NCBI RefSeq assembly: GCF_014697415.1
Contig: NZ_JACJRT010000003.1
Location: forward strand, 62,001-126,000
Reading direction: 5' to 3'
Length of the DNA stretch: 64,000 bases
Source: Cyanobium sp. FACHB-13342
GTDB lineage: Bacteria; Cyanobacteriota; Cyanobacteriia; PCC-6307; Cyanobiaceae
Shown: in pieces, positions 45,622 through 54,501 of the stretch
Layout: each line of letters starts with the position of its first letter
Numbering within the stretch: the stretch's first letter is position 1
The notes under the pieces: generated by a model
Told to the model about the DNA's origin: nothing
Database searches by the model: none
What the model saw: only the letters and a program-made list of their open reading frames with translations
Program-made: the position numbers and the translations under genes

Positions 45622-47120
45622 CCATCACCGCCGCCGCTGGGCAACCAGGCCTCGAGCCCACCTTTGACCGCGACGACTGGTCCAGTGCCTTTGGCAACGT
45701 GGAGCTCGAGCTCGATGGCGCTCCGCTGCAGGTGGTGCGCGGCACCATTCCCGAGCAGCTCAAGGGCACCCTGTATCGCAACGGCCCCGGTCGGCTGGAG
45801 CGCGGCGGCCAATGGGTGCATCACCCGTTCGATGGCGACGGCATGATCGCGGCCCTGCGCTTTGAAGGGGGCCAGGCCACCCTGCGCAACCGTTTCGTGC
45901 GCACCGAGGGCTGGTTGGCTGAGGAGCGGGCGGACCAGTTCCTGTATCGCGGCGTTTTTGGCACCCAGAAGCCTGGCGGCCCCTTGGCCAACGCCTTGGA
46001 TCTGCGGCTCAAAAACATCGCCAACACCCATGTGGTGCGGCTGGGCGATCAACTGCTGGCCCTGTGGGAAGCGGCTGAACCCCATGCGCTCGATCCCGAA
46101 ACCCTGGAGACCAGGGGCATCACCCTGCTGGACGGGGTGTTGCGCAAGGGCGACGCCTTCAGTGCCCACCCCCGCTTTGACCCCGGCCACCACGGTGCAC
46201 CGCGGATGGTCACCTTTGGCGTCAAGGCCGGTCCGCGCAGCACGGTGCGCTTGATGGAGTTCGCGGTGGAGGACGACCCGGCAGCTGGGGTCAAAGCTGG
46301 CCAGTTGCTCAGTGAGCGCCGCGACAGCTTCAACGGCTTCGCCTTCCTGCACGACTTCGCCATCACCCCCAACTGGGCACTGTTTTTACAGAACGCGATC
46401 GCGTTCAATCCCCTGCCCTACGTGACCGGTCAGAAGGGCGCCGCCCAGTGCCTGCAGTCTAAGCCGGGCGGTCAGGCCAAGTTCTGGTTGATCCCCCGCG
46501 AGAGCGGGGCCTTTGCTGGCCAGCCGCCCCGCATCCTCGATGCGCCTGAAGGCTTTGTGTTCCACCACCTCAACGCCTGGGAAGACCAGGGAGCGGTGGT
46601 GGTGGAGAGCATCTACTACAGCGATTTCCCATCGATCGGCCCCGATCAGGATTTTCGTGCCATCGACTTCGAGCTGCTGCCCGAGGGTTTGCTCGAGCAG
46701 TGCCGCATTGATCTGGATGCCGGCACGGTCAGCACAACCCGGCTGAGCGAGCGCTGTTGCGAATTCGCCATGGTGAACCCCGAACGCGAAGGGCTGCCAT
46801 CCCGCTACGCCTGGATGGCGGTGGCCGAGCGCGAAACCGGGAATGACCCCCTGCAGGCGATCAAGAAGCTCGACCTGCACAGTGGTGAACGGTGCGTCTG
46901 GAGTGCCGCACCGCGGGGTTTCGTCACTGAGCCGGTGATGGTGCCACGGCCTGGTGCCGAAGCTGAGGATGACGGCTGGGTGCTGGTGCTGGTCTGGAAT
47001 GGGGCCCGTCGCGCCAGCGATTTGGTGATCCTCAAGGCTGATGATCTGGGCGAGCAGGCCGTGCTGGAACTCCCGCTGGCGATTCCCTACGGCTTGCACG
47101 GCAGCTGGGCCCAGGCCTGA
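45618..47120 (+). CDS. Carotenoid cleavage oxygenase (RPE65/apocarotenoid oxygenase family)
   Basis: Non-haem iron enzyme cleaving carotenoids or apocarotenoids. The 500-residue beta-propeller has the family N-terminal region (IPEQLKGTLYRNGPGRLE, HPFDGDGM) and the four iron-ligand histidines in FSAHPRF, FLHDFAIT, FHHLNAW and YGLHGSW, each in its expected context. The reaction site on the polyene is not readable. It is coupled by ATGA to the exporter gene, an odd partner; see findings. Confidence 0.92.
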   Translation: MTITAAAGQPGLEPTFDRDDWSSAFGNVELELDGAPLQVVRGTIPEQLKGTLYRNGPGRLERGGQWVHHPFDGDGMIAALRFEGGQATLRNRFVRTEGWLAEERADQFLYRGVFGTQKPGGPLANALDLRLKNIANTHVVRLGDQLLALWEAAEPHALDPETLETRGITLLDGVLRKGDAFSAHPRFDPGHHGAPRMVTFGVKAGPRSTVRLMEFAVEDDPAAGVKAGQLLSERRDSFNGFAFLHDFAITPNWALFLQNAIAFNPLPYVTGQKGAAQCLQSKPGGQAKFWLIPRESGAFAGQPPRILDAPEGFVFHHLNAWEDQGAVVVESIYYSDFPSIGPDQDFRAIDFELLPEGLLEQCRIDLDAGTVSTTRLSERCCEFAMVNPEREGLPSRYAWMAVAERETGNDPLQAIKKLDLHSGERCVWSAAPRGFVTEPVMVPRPGAEAEDDGWVLVLVWNGARRASDLVILKADDLGEQAVLELPLAIPYGLHGSWAQA

Positions 47121-47143
47121 TGGCCTGCCCACCAGCCCGCTGA

Positions 47144-47755
47144 TCAGAGCTTGAGCAGCTTGAGCAGGGCCGGTGCGAGCTGGGCGAAGGCCCTGCCCCG
47201 GTGACCGATCTGGCCCTTCAGGGCACTGTCCATTTCCGCGAAGGTGAGACCGACTGCCGGCACCAGGAACACCGGGTCGTAGCCAAAGCCTCCCGTGCCC
47301 CTCGGCGTCTCCAGGATCACGCCGGGGCAGCGCCCCTCCACCTCGAGCTGAATGCGGCCGCTGGGGTCGGCCAGGGCCAGGGCGGCGGCGAAATGGGCCT
47401 GGCGGTTGGACTGGCCCATGCCGGCGTGGGCCCGTTCGAGCTCCTGAAGCAGTCGGGCGATGCGGGCCTTGTCGCTGTCGGCGTAGCGGGCTGAATGCAC
47501 GCCGGGCGCACCCCCCAGGGCATCCACGCTCAGGCCCGAATCGTCGGCCAGGGCCCATTCGCCGGTGGCTTGCGCAACGGCGATGGCCTTGAGGCGGGCA
47601 TTTTCGGCAAAGGTGGCGCCTGTTTCTTCCACCTCCAGCCCCACCGGCTGGGGCTGGATCTCCAGGCCGAGGTCGGCCAGCAGGGCGCTGAATTCGCGCA
47701 CCTTGCCGGCGTTACCACTGGCGATCACCAGTTTGCTGGGGGAAGAGGGGGGCAT
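47144..47755 (-). CDS. rdgB: RdgB/HAM1-family non-canonical purine NTP pyrophosphatase
   Basis: Hydrolyses ITP, dITP and XTP, keeping deaminated purines out of nucleic acids. The 203-residue protein starts with KLVIASGNAGKVREF, has TFAENARLKA and the catalytic DDSGLSVDAL, GAPGVHSARYA, GGFGYDPVF and the C-terminal SHRG-equivalent IGHRGRA (Ile for Ser). Family length is usual. It is convergent with the carotenoid oxygenase and precedes the phosphomutase on the same strand by 20 bases in reverse order. Confidence 0.93.
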   Translation of the reverse strand: MPPSSPSKLVIASGNAGKVREFSALLADLGLEIQPQPVGLEVEETGATFAENARLKAIAVAQATGEWALADDSGLSVDALGGAPGVHSARYADSDKARIARLLQELERAHAGMGQSNRQAHFAAALALADPSGRIQLEVEGRCPGVILETPRGTGGFGYDPVFLVPAVGLTFAEMDSALKGQIGHRGRAFAQLAPALLKLLKL

Positions 47756-47775
47756 GGCGTCTGCAGGGACGGGGG

Positions 47776-49245
47776 TCAGATCGCCTCCGCCAGCGCGCGC
47801 GCCCAGCCCAGCACCTCGTGCACCCGGGCCTCACTGGGGGCTTCGCAGTAGAGCCGTAGCAGGGGTTCGGTGCCGGAAAAGCGCAGCATCAACCAGTGGC
47901 TGGGGCCAAGACGCAGCTTCACCCCATCGGTGGTGATCACCTCCAACACGGGGCTGCCGGCGACCTCGCGCGGTGGGGCGGCGGCCAATGTCGCCTCCAG
48001 CCGCCGGCGGGATTCCATGTCGGGCAGGCGCAGGTCGAGCCGGTCGTAGGCGGCGGCCCCCCCGCAGCGCTGCTGCAGGGCATCGATCCGCTCGCCCAGG
48101 GGCACGCCGCCCTCCACCAGCGCCTCGATCAGCAGCAGGGCCGCGAAGGGCGCATCGCGCTCGGGCAGGTGCATGCCGAATCCCACCCCGCCCGACTCCT
48201 CACCGCCCACCAGCACCTCACCCTGCAGCATTTCGGCGGCGATGTATTTGAAACCCACCGGCTTTTCCAGCACGGTGCGCCCCAGGCCCTCCGCCACCAA
48301 CTGCATCAGGTCGGAGCCGCTGACGGTTTTGATCACGCAGCCCGGCAGCTGGCGGGCCCGGGCCAGGTGGTCGATGAACAGGGGCATCAGCAGCTGGGTG
48401 CTGCAGAAGCGGCCGCGTTCATCCACCGCGGCGATGCGGTCCCCGTCGCCGTCGAACACGATTCCCACCGCCGGTCGGCCAGCGGCCGTGCTGGCCCGAA
48501 CCGCGGCGATCAGGTCGACCAGGTAGGGGGCGAGGGGTTCGGGGGGATTGCCCCCAAACAAGGGATCGCGGTTCGCCCGGATTTCGCGGATGGCGCCGCT
48601 GGCGCTGGCCCGTTCGCCCAGCAGGGCCGGCAGCACCCCGGCCGCCGAGCCATGCATCGGGTCGACGATCACGGTGAGCCCCAGGCGCTCGAGTCCATCC
48701 GCCAGGGCGGCGGTGTTCACCTTGGCCTGGAGTCCGCTCACGTACGCGTCCAGGGCCGCCAGGCGGGGCGGTTTCCCTCCAATGGGCACGCTGATGCCGC
48801 CCGCGGCCAGTCGCGTCTCCACGCGGCGGGTGAAGTCGCCTTCCACCGAGCCGCCGAAGGGGCCCTTGATTTTCAGGCCCAGCCATTCCGGCGGGTTGTG
48901 GCTGGCGGTGATGACCAGGGCGCCAAGGGCCTGGCGTTGCACCACCGCCCAGCTGGCGGCGGGCGTGGGAGTGGGGGTGTCGCAGAGCAGGGGTGCGAGG
49001 CCACAGCCCCGCACGGCGCTGCAGATCGCTTCAGCCAGTTCGGGGGCCAGGAAGCGGCGGTCGTAGCCGATCACCACCTCCTGGCTGGCCAGGCCCTCGG
49101 GGGCGGAGTGGGCCAGTTCCTGGGCGGCGGCCGCCGCCACCGGCAGCAGGCGTTCCATGGTGATGTCGACGCCGAGAATGCCGCGCCAGCCATCGGTGCC
49201 GAAGGCGATCGGACTGGCCTCCAGGGGCAGGGGGGCTGAGGCCAT
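47776..49245 (-). CDS. Phosphoglucomutase/phosphomannomutase family protein
   Basis: Alpha-D-phosphohexomutase of 489 residues with four domains: FGTDGWRGI at the N-terminus, the active-site phosphoserine loop in ITASHNPPEW, the metal loop FDGDGDRIAAVDE, the sugar-specificity GGEESGG loop, and the phosphate-binding FSGTEPLLRLYCEA at the C-terminus. The GEESGG loop favours phosphoglucomutase activity (glucose-1-phosphate, precursor of UDP-glucose and glycogen), but paralogues act on mannose and glucosamine phosphates. A supply role for the UDP-glucose branch genes at 13-18 kb is possible. Confidence 0.9.
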   Translation of the reverse strand: MASAPLPLEASPIAFGTDGWRGILGVDITMERLLPVAAAAAQELAHSAPEGLASQEVVIGYDRRFLAPELAEAICSAVRGCGLAPLLCDTPTPTPAASWAVVQRQALGALVITASHNPPEWLGLKIKGPFGGSVEGDFTRRVETRLAAGGISVPIGGKPPRLAALDAYVSGLQAKVNTAALADGLERLGLTVIVDPMHGSAAGVLPALLGERASASGAIREIRANRDPLFGGNPPEPLAPYLVDLIAAVRASTAAGRPAVGIVFDGDGDRIAAVDERGRFCSTQLLMPLFIDHLARARQLPGCVIKTVSGSDLMQLVAEGLGRTVLEKPVGFKYIAAEMLQGEVLVGGEESGGVGFGMHLPERDAPFAALLLIEALVEGGVPLGERIDALQQRCGGAAAYDRLDLRLPDMESRRRLEATLAAAPPREVAGSPVLEVITTDGVKLRLGPSHWLMLRFSGTEPLLRLYCEAPSEARVHEVLGWARALAEAI

Positions 49246-49318
49246 GGGGGCGGGAACGCCGAGCTGGGTCGATTCTGCTGTGCCGCCGGCGCTCCAGCCC
49301 TAGCGTTTGCGCTGGTGG

Positions 49319-50821
49319 ATGCCCTCCTTGACGCCACTGCCCCTAACGCCTCTGTCCCAGACGCCGGCGCCCTTGACCGATCGGCTGCTGCGCAGCTGGC
49401 TGCGCTGCCGGCGCCGTGCCTGGCTCGATCGCTTTGGTGCGCCGGAGGACCGTCAGTGGAATGCCCATCGCGCCCTGGCCCTCCACGATCAGCTGCGCAG
49501 TTTTCAGACCCTGCTGCCCAACAGGCCTGGCCACGGCGAGGCCGCCTGCGCCGCTGGGGCGCCTGGGGTGGTGGGGGTGCGTCTGAAGGGGACGGCCCCT
49601 CTGGCGCTGGGGGTTCCCCTGGAAGCCCATCCCGCCCTGTTGGAGCGCATTGCGGGGCAGAGCCGTTGGGGCGATTTCGCCTACCGGCCCGTGCTGGCCA
49701 GGCAGGGGCGGCGGCTGACGCGGGAGGCTCGTTTGGTGCTGGGACTGTGGGGGCGTTTGCTGGCTGACCACCAGCAGGCTCCCGTTCCCCATGGGCTGGT
49801 GCTGGCGGGTGACGGCCGGGCCCTGCAGCGGGAACGGCTCGCCCTCGGCGGCGGGCTTCAGCACCAACTTGACGACAGTCTGCTGCGCCTGGCTGCCGAT
49901 CTGGACCAATCCACCCCTCCGCCCCTGGTGAGTGACCGCAAGAAATGCACGCTCTGCAGTTGGCGCGGCCTTTGCGACCGGGAGGCGGTGGGGGTGGGGC
50001 ACCTCAGTGAGGTGAGTGGCATCGGTGGCAAGCGCCGGGAGATGTTGCTGGAGCTGGGGGTGACCAGCCTGGCGGCCCTGGCGGCCCGGGAGCCCGAGCA
50101 GCTGGCTGAGGAGCTCGCCGTCTACGGCGAGCAGCATCGGGAGATGGCTGCAGAGCTCGTGGCCCAGGCCCGCGTCCAGGCCAGCGGCGTCCCCGAGCGG
50201 CTGGGTCACGAGCCGGTGCTGCCTGAGCTGGAGGCAGCGCCCGGAGTGCTGCTGTACGACATCGAATCCGATCCCGATGCCCGCGACGACTTTCTGCACG
50301 GGTTCCTGGTGCTGGAGCGGGAGCCTGGGGGGGGCTGGAATCCTGAGTTGGCGCGGTATCAGCCGCTGTTGGCCCTCCAGGAACACGGTGAGCAACGTCT
50401 GTGGCAGCGCTTGCAGCGCCTGCTGGACCGCTATCCAGATTGGCCGGTGCTGCACTACGGCGAAACCGAGGTGATTGGCCTGGTGCGCCTGGCCCAACGC
50501 CAGGGTGCCAGTGAGGCTGAGGTGCAGCGGCTGCGCGGGCGCATGCTGGATGTGCACGCCCGGGTACGGCGCCACTGGCGCTTGCCGGTGAGCAGCTACG
50601 GACTCAAGGCAGTGGCGGCCTGGCTGGGCTTTGCCTGGAGCCAGAAGGGGGTGGATGGGGCCCGTTGCCTGCTCTGGTGGCGGCAGTGGCGGCAGTGGCA
50701 TCGGGCCGGTGGGGCGCGGGGGCGTGCCAGCCGCCACCAACTGCAGCGCATCTTTCTCTACAACCGCGACGACAGCCTGGCCACCTGGGCCGTGGTGCGC
50801 TGGCTCTTGGCCCAGCCCTGA
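49319..50821 (+). CDS. TM0106-family RecB-like nuclease with RNase H-like domain
   Basis: The 500-residue protein has an N-terminal segment where RecB-type proteins start (LLRSWLRCRRRAWLDRFG) and the cysteine cluster CTLCSWRGLC near residue 210, as in TM0106/CRISPR Cas4-like nucleases. The C-terminal half has LLYDIESDPDARDDFLHGF, the first acidic motif of an RNase_H_2/3'-5' exonuclease-like domain, then YNRDDSLATWAVV. Start: ATG 49319 rather than TTG 49307. It is not next to CRISPR genes. Role in DNA metabolism is inferred from domains only. Confidence 0.8.
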   Translation: MPSLTPLPLTPLSQTPAPLTDRLLRSWLRCRRRAWLDRFGAPEDRQWNAHRALALHDQLRSFQTLLPNRPGHGEAACAAGAPGVVGVRLKGTAPLALGVPLEAHPALLERIAGQSRWGDFAYRPVLARQGRRLTREARLVLGLWGRLLADHQQAPVPHGLVLAGDGRALQRERLALGGGLQHQLDDSLLRLAADLDQSTPPPLVSDRKKCTLCSWRGLCDREAVGVGHLSEVSGIGGKRREMLLELGVTSLAALAAREPEQLAEELAVYGEQHREMAAELVAQARVQASGVPERLGHEPVLPELEAAPGVLLYDIESDPDARDDFLHGFLVLEREPGGGWNPELARYQPLLALQEHGEQRLWQRLQRLLDRYPDWPVLHYGETEVIGLVRLAQRQGASEAEVQRLRGRMLDVHARVRRHWRLPVSSYGLKAVAAWLGFAWSQKGVDGARCLLWWRQWRQWHRAGGARGRASRHQLQRIFLYNRDDSLATWAVVRWLLAQP

Positions 50822-50832
50822 CTCCTCAGGCC

Positions 50833-51780
50833 TCAGGGCTGACGACCGGCTCCCACCGGCGGATCCACGAACCCTGGTGGCCGCGACAGCTGCAGGTAGG
50901 GAGCCTGGGGTCCGTTACCGGCCAAGAGTTCAGGTTGATCCAGGGCCTGGCGGCGCACCAGGGCCAGGCCGATCCAGAGGCCATCGCCGAGGTGCAGAGC
51001 TGAGGTGATCTGCCCGGCCCGTCGGCTGCTGTCCTCCCCTTCGCCTGGGCTGAACAGGGCACTGGCAGGGCTGGTGCTGGCCGGTGAGTGCCAGTGCCAG
51101 CGCCGCAGTTGGCGTTTCACCCCGTCGTAGGTCGCCAGTTTCGCCAGGGTTTCCTGGCCCACGTAGCACCCCTTGCTCAGGCTCACCCGATCGGCCAGGC
51201 CCACTTCAAAGGGGTTGGTGTCCTCGTTGATTTCGCCTGGGGCGGTTGGCGTGCCCTGTTGGATCCGCCAACGCTCCTGTTCCTGGGGGGAGAGGGGAGG
51301 GCGATCGGCCAGCCAGAGCGGCAGTGCCGCGTCGGGCTGCAGCACCAATCGCGATCCCACCAGCCAGCCGCTGCCGTCCTCCAGGGCCAGCCAGCGGCCC
51401 TCGGGGCTCCTGGGCAGGTTTTCGGTGGCGTCTCCAACGGGAGCCATGAGCTGGGCTGGCATCACGGGGCCCAGCCGTACCTGATCGGCGGGGAACAGCA
51501 CCCGATCGAGGGCCTGCCAGATGCTCTCTGCGTCGCCACTGGTCAGCAGCAGCCAGGCGCCGTTGTCATCGACCAGCACCTCCGCAAGGGCCCGGAGGCG
51601 GCCTGTGGCCGTGATGCAGCAGGTGGGAATCCAGCTGCCGGGCTGCTGGGTTTCGATCGCCGCACTGGTTTGGCCGTGCAGGAACCGCCGGGTGTCAGGG
51701 CCCTCAAGCCGGATCAGGCTGGCGTCTTGCTGACGGCGGCGGGGCCCGCCTGGCTGCCAGTCCCAAGGAGTGGCCGTCAT
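50833..51780 (-). CDS. ygfZ: YgfZ/GcvT-domain folate-binding protein
   Basis: Tetrahydrofolate-dependent helper for Fe-S cluster protein maturation. The 315-residue protein has FLHGQTSA early, and the signature KGCYVGQET with the redox-active Cys (K-G-C-Y-x-G-Q-E). It is coupled to pyrE upstream by an ATGA overlap, and converges on the TM0106 gene with 11 bases between stops. GcvT of the glycine cleavage system is a paralogue, but the KGCYxGQE motif and length assign it to the YgfZ group. Confidence 0.9.
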   Translation of the reverse strand: MTATPWDWQPGGPRRRQQDASLIRLEGPDTRRFLHGQTSAAIETQQPGSWIPTCCITATGRLRALAEVLVDDNGAWLLLTSGDAESIWQALDRVLFPADQVRLGPVMPAQLMAPVGDATENLPRSPEGRWLALEDGSGWLVGSRLVLQPDAALPLWLADRPPLSPQEQERWRIQQGTPTAPGEINEDTNPFEVGLADRVSLSKGCYVGQETLAKLATYDGVKRQLRRWHWHSPASTSPASALFSPGEGEDSSRRAGQITSALHLGDGLWIGLALVRRQALDQPELLAGNGPQAPYLQLSRPPGFVDPPVGAGRQP

Positions 51781-52385
51781 GGGGTGGCCAGCTGGGCGGC
51801 CGCGGCCGCCACCTCCTCCAGCAGAAACAGGCTGCGCAGCTCCAGTCCCGCCTCCGTCATGGCCTCCAGGCCCCCTTCCTGGCGATCCACGATCGTCACC
51901 ACCCGCTGCACCTGATAACCCGCTTCCCGCAGCTGGTGCACGGCCTTCAGCGAGGAGCCACCGGTGGTGACCACGTCTTCCAGCACGGTGATGGTGCTCC
52001 CCGGTTCCGGCAGCGGACCCTCCAGCCAGGCGCCGGTGCCATGCCCCTTGGCCTCCTTGCGCACGATCAGGGCGTCGAGTTCCCGTCCGCCCAAGGCGGC
52101 CCGCATCGCCACGGCGCTCACCAGGGGGTCGGCTCCGAGGGTGAGGCCCGCGACGGCGACGGCTTCAGGTTCCACCTGCTCCAGCATCAAGGCCCCCAGC
52201 AGGGCCAGCCCCGTGCCGCTGAGGCTGACGGGCTTGCAGTTCACGTAGTGGTGGCTGGTGCGCCCGGAAGCCAGGGTGAACGTGCCGTGGCGGTAGGCCC
52301 GGGTGGCGAGCAGCGGCAGCAGGGCCTCCTTCTGTTCGCCCGTGCTGGCGGCGGGGGAGGTGGCAGCTGGAGAAACGGTCGACAA
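51777..52385 (-). CDS. pyrE: Orotate phosphoribosyltransferase
   Basis: De novo pyrimidine synthesis: orotate plus PRPP to OMP. Seen: [30 protein letters not shown] and the PRPP loop [16 protein letters not shown], with the catalytic Lys in VRKEAKG. TTG 52385 is the likely start, giving 202 residues; TTG 52397 is an alternative, and no ATG or GTG lies near. ATGA overlap with ygfZ. Divergent from a secreted protein gene. Confidence 0.92.
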   Translation of the reverse strand: MSTVSPAATSPAASTGEQKEALLPLLATRAYRHGTFTLASGRTSHHYVNCKPVSLSGTGLALLGALMLEQVEPEAVAVAGLTLGADPLVSAVAMRAALGGRELDALIVRKEAKGHGTGAWLEGPLPEPGSTITVLEDVVTTGGSSLKAVHQLREAGYQVQRVVTIVDRQEGGLEAMTEAGLELRSLFLLEEVAAAAAQLATP

Positions 52386-52460
52386 GATCTGGTGCAATCG
52401 CGATTGGTTGACTAGTTTGCGTCCAACGTGACATGTCCAGCTGTAGGGCTGACTGGATCC

Positions 52461-53021
52461 ATGGCGATTGCAAACCCCCTCACCGTTTTGACCAGTGCCG
52501 TTGGCCCCCGCTTGGCGCTCGGTGTTTCCTGGGCGGCGCTCGGCGGCCTGCTGGTGGCTCCGGCCTCGGCAGGGCCCGTGGTCTGCACCACGACGTTGGA
52601 AGCCCCTCTGGTCACCGGTCAGACGGCGGCCAGCGGGCCGGTGGAAGTGACCCGTTGTGGTGTCGTCCAGACGACCCCCCAACTGATGGAGAAGCGCTTC
52701 TTCAGTTACACCGCCCCCTTTGCCCGGGGCGTCAGCCTGACCAACCAGGTCAGGGATATCTTTGGAATTGCCACCGGTGGTGGCGATGGCACCAAGGTCA
52801 TGGGCTTTGGCTTCCCCGATCAGACGATCGTCTGGGATGGCACCGCCGTGGAGAACACCTACCAGGTGTTGCTGGAGCAGCAAAGCGACCCCATGCCCTG
52901 GCGCACGGCTGATGTGACCAATGGCTACTCCGGCAGCCTCGGCTCGGCCGGGGTGCCCCAGCAGAGCGCTTGGCAGGATGGCGGGGTCAGCTACGGGGCG
53001 CCGGTTCGGGGCCTCTGGTAG
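52461..53021 (+). CDS. Secreted protein of unknown function (186 aa)
   Basis: I do not recognise the family. ATG 52461 opens a signal peptide (about 1-37) with hydrophobic [19 protein letters not shown] and an Ala-x-Ala type cleavage before GPVVC. The mature part has two cysteines (about residues 41 and 65: [10 protein letters not shown] and VTRCGVVQ) that could form one disulfide, a [18 protein letters not shown] stretch and a glycine-rich region around IATGGGDGT. It is probably periplasmic or outer-membrane associated. Just downstream, after 12 bases, is the tRNA gene. Confidence 0.7.
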   Translation: MAIANPLTVLTSAVGPRLALGVSWAALGGLLVAPASAGPVVCTTTLEAPLVTGQTAASGPVEVTRCGVVQTTPQLMEKRFFSYTAPFARGVSLTNQVRDIFGIATGGGDGTKVMGFGFPDQTIVWDGTAVENTYQVLLEQQSDPMPWRTADVTNGYSGSLGSAGVPQQSAWQDGGVSYGAPVRGLW

Positions 53022-53033
53022 CCCTGGCCCCTC

Positions 53034-53106
53034 GGGGGTCTAGCAATCTGGTGAATGCAGCGAACTCATAATTCGCCTTAGGCGAGTTCGATCCTCGCGA
53101 CCCCCA
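53034..53106 (+). tRNA. tRNA with CAU anticodon (tRNA-Met, possibly tRNA-Ile2)
   Basis: Full 73-nt cloverleaf: acceptor GGGGGTC (53034-53040) pairs with GACCCCC (53099-53105), discriminator A at 53106, anticodon stem GCGAA/TTCGC with loop CTCATAA and anticodon CAT at 53067-53069, variable loop CTTAG, T stem GCGAG/CTCGC with TTCGATC. The 3' CCA is not encoded. The D-arm is irregular: GCA pairs with TGC only three deep around a ten-base loop. G1-C72 argues against an initiator. A/T pairs flanking the anticodon loop also resemble lysidine-modified tRNA-Ile(CAU), so elongator Met versus Ile2 is not settled here. Confidence 0.88.
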
Positions 53107-53108
53107 TC

Positions 53109-53127
53109 TGGCTGGGGACTCCAGCCA
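53109..53127 (+). terminator. Hairpin right after the tRNA
   Basis: TGGCTGG at 53109-53115 pairs with CCAGCCA at 53121-53127, loop GGACT. It lies three bases after the mature tRNA. There is no T-run, so it may be a processing or termination element; weak evidence. Confidence 0.35.
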
Positions 53128-53172
53128 CCCCTATCCTCGGGCCAGTGATGGCTCCCCGGGTGGGGTCTCCCC

Positions 53173-54501
53173 GTGATTCAAGTCCTGGCGCTGGCCATTC
53201 TGCTGGCCATGTTGGCCTTCTTTGCGGCTGGGGAATTCGCCCTGATCCGGCTGCGGCCCAGCAGGGTGCGGCAGCTCGAGGAAGCTGGTGAGCCTGGGGC
53301 CAAGGCCGTGGCCAAGCTGCAGCACCGGCTGCGGCGCGTGTTGGTGGCCACCCAACTGGGGGCGGTTCTGGCCCTGGTGGCCTTGGGTTGGGCTGGCCGG
53401 GGGCTGGCTGAGCGTCTGGGAGCCTGGCTGGCCAGCCAGCCTGGCCTGGGCCCCTGGCCCCAGGGGTGGCTCGATGCCGCCGTCTTTCTCGTGCTGGTGC
53501 TGCTCGCCACCGTGCTGGGGGGGCTGCTGCCCAAGGCCTGGGTGTTGCACCGCCCCGAGGTCTCGGCCCTGCGGCTTGCCCCCCTGCTGGATTCCGTCAG
53601 CCGGAGCCTGGCACCGCTGCTCTCGCTGATTGAACGCTTCAGTGGTGTTCTGTTGCGCTTGCTGGGACTGCCGCGCAACTGGGATGAGCTGGTGCCCGTC
53701 CTGTCCGCCGGCGAGCTGGAGACCCTGATTGAAACGGGCAGCGTCACGGGTCTGATGCCCGACGAACGCAACATCCTGGAGGGGGTCTTCTCATTGCGCG
53801 ACACGCTTGTGCGCGAGGTGATGGTGCCGCGCGCCGGCATGGTGACCCTTCCCCTCGACGTCAGTTTTGCGGAATTGATGCGCGAGGTGCATGACACGGC
53901 CCATGCCCGCTTTCCCGTGATCGGCAGCTCCCTCGACGATGTGCGCGGCCTGCTCGACCTCAGGCGGCTGGCGGATCCCATCGCCAGGGGCCTGCTCAGT
54001 GCCGATACGCCCCTGGCGCCCTACATCACCCCCGTCACGCGGGTTCAGGAGAGCACACCGCTGGCCGACCTGCTGCCCCTGATTCGCAGTGGTCAGCCCC
54101 TGCTGGTGGTCGTTGATGAACACGGCGGCACCGAAGGGCTCGTCACCGTGGCCGACCTCACCAGTGAGATCGTCGGTGAAGAGGACGGTTCCCTGGAGGC
54201 GGCCCAGGACCTCCAGCAGCTGGGGGAGGGGTCCTGGTCGGTGGCTGGGGATCTGGAGATCTTCGAGCTCAACCGCCAGCTGGCCCTGCAGCTGCCGGAG
54301 GCGGAAGGACACCACACCCTGGCGGGCTTTCTGCTCGAGCGGCTCCAGCACATCCCCTCGCCTGGGGAGGGCCTGCGCTGGAAGGGCCATCAGTTTCTCG
54401 TGCTGGCCATGGATGGTCCCCGCATCGAACGGGTCCAGATCGATCGACCGCAGGCCGAGCCGATCACTGATAATGCCGCCAGCCGCGAGCCCTTGCCTTG
54501 A
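53173..54501 (+). CDS. CNNM/CorC (HlyC-type) transporter-like protein with CBS domains
   Basis: 442 residues: about 130 residues of membrane segments (DUF21: LLAMLAFFAAGEFALIRLR), then a CBS pair at about 200-330 (VREVMVPRAGMVTLP and DLLPLIRSGQPLLVVVDEHG), then the CorC_HlyC domain at the C-terminus. Many such proteins handle Mg2+ or Co2+ export; the ion is not readable. Start is GTG 53173 because no ATG in that frame is near. A 67-base gap separates it from the tRNA. The stop overlaps the Gfo gene start (TTGA). Confidence 0.88.
   Translation: MIQVLALAILLAMLAFFAAGEFALIRLRPSRVRQLEEAGEPGAKAVAKLQHRLRRVLVATQLGAVLALVALGWAGRGLAERLGAWLASQPGLGPWPQGWLDAAVFLVLVLLATVLGGLLPKAWVLHRPEVSALRLAPLLDSVSRSLAPLLSLIERFSGVLLRLLGLPRNWDELVPVLSAGELETLIETGSVTGLMPDERNILEGVFSLRDTLVREVMVPRAGMVTLPLDVSFAELMREVHDTAHARFPVIGSSLDDVRGLLDLRRLADPIARGLLSADTPLAPYITPVTRVQESTPLADLLPLIRSGQPLLVVVDEHGGTEGLVTVADLTSEIVGEEDGSLEAAQDLQQLGEGSWSVAGDLEIFELNRQLALQLPEAEGHHTLAGFLLERLQHIPSPGEGLRWKGHQFLVLAMDGPRIERVQIDRPQAEPITDNAASREPLP

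Noticed and set aside
49319-50821. CRISPR-associated Cas4 assignment for the RecB-like gene
   Set aside because: It has a cysteine cluster, but no CRISPR repeats or other cas genes are present and the C-terminal RNase H-like part fits the TM0106 family.
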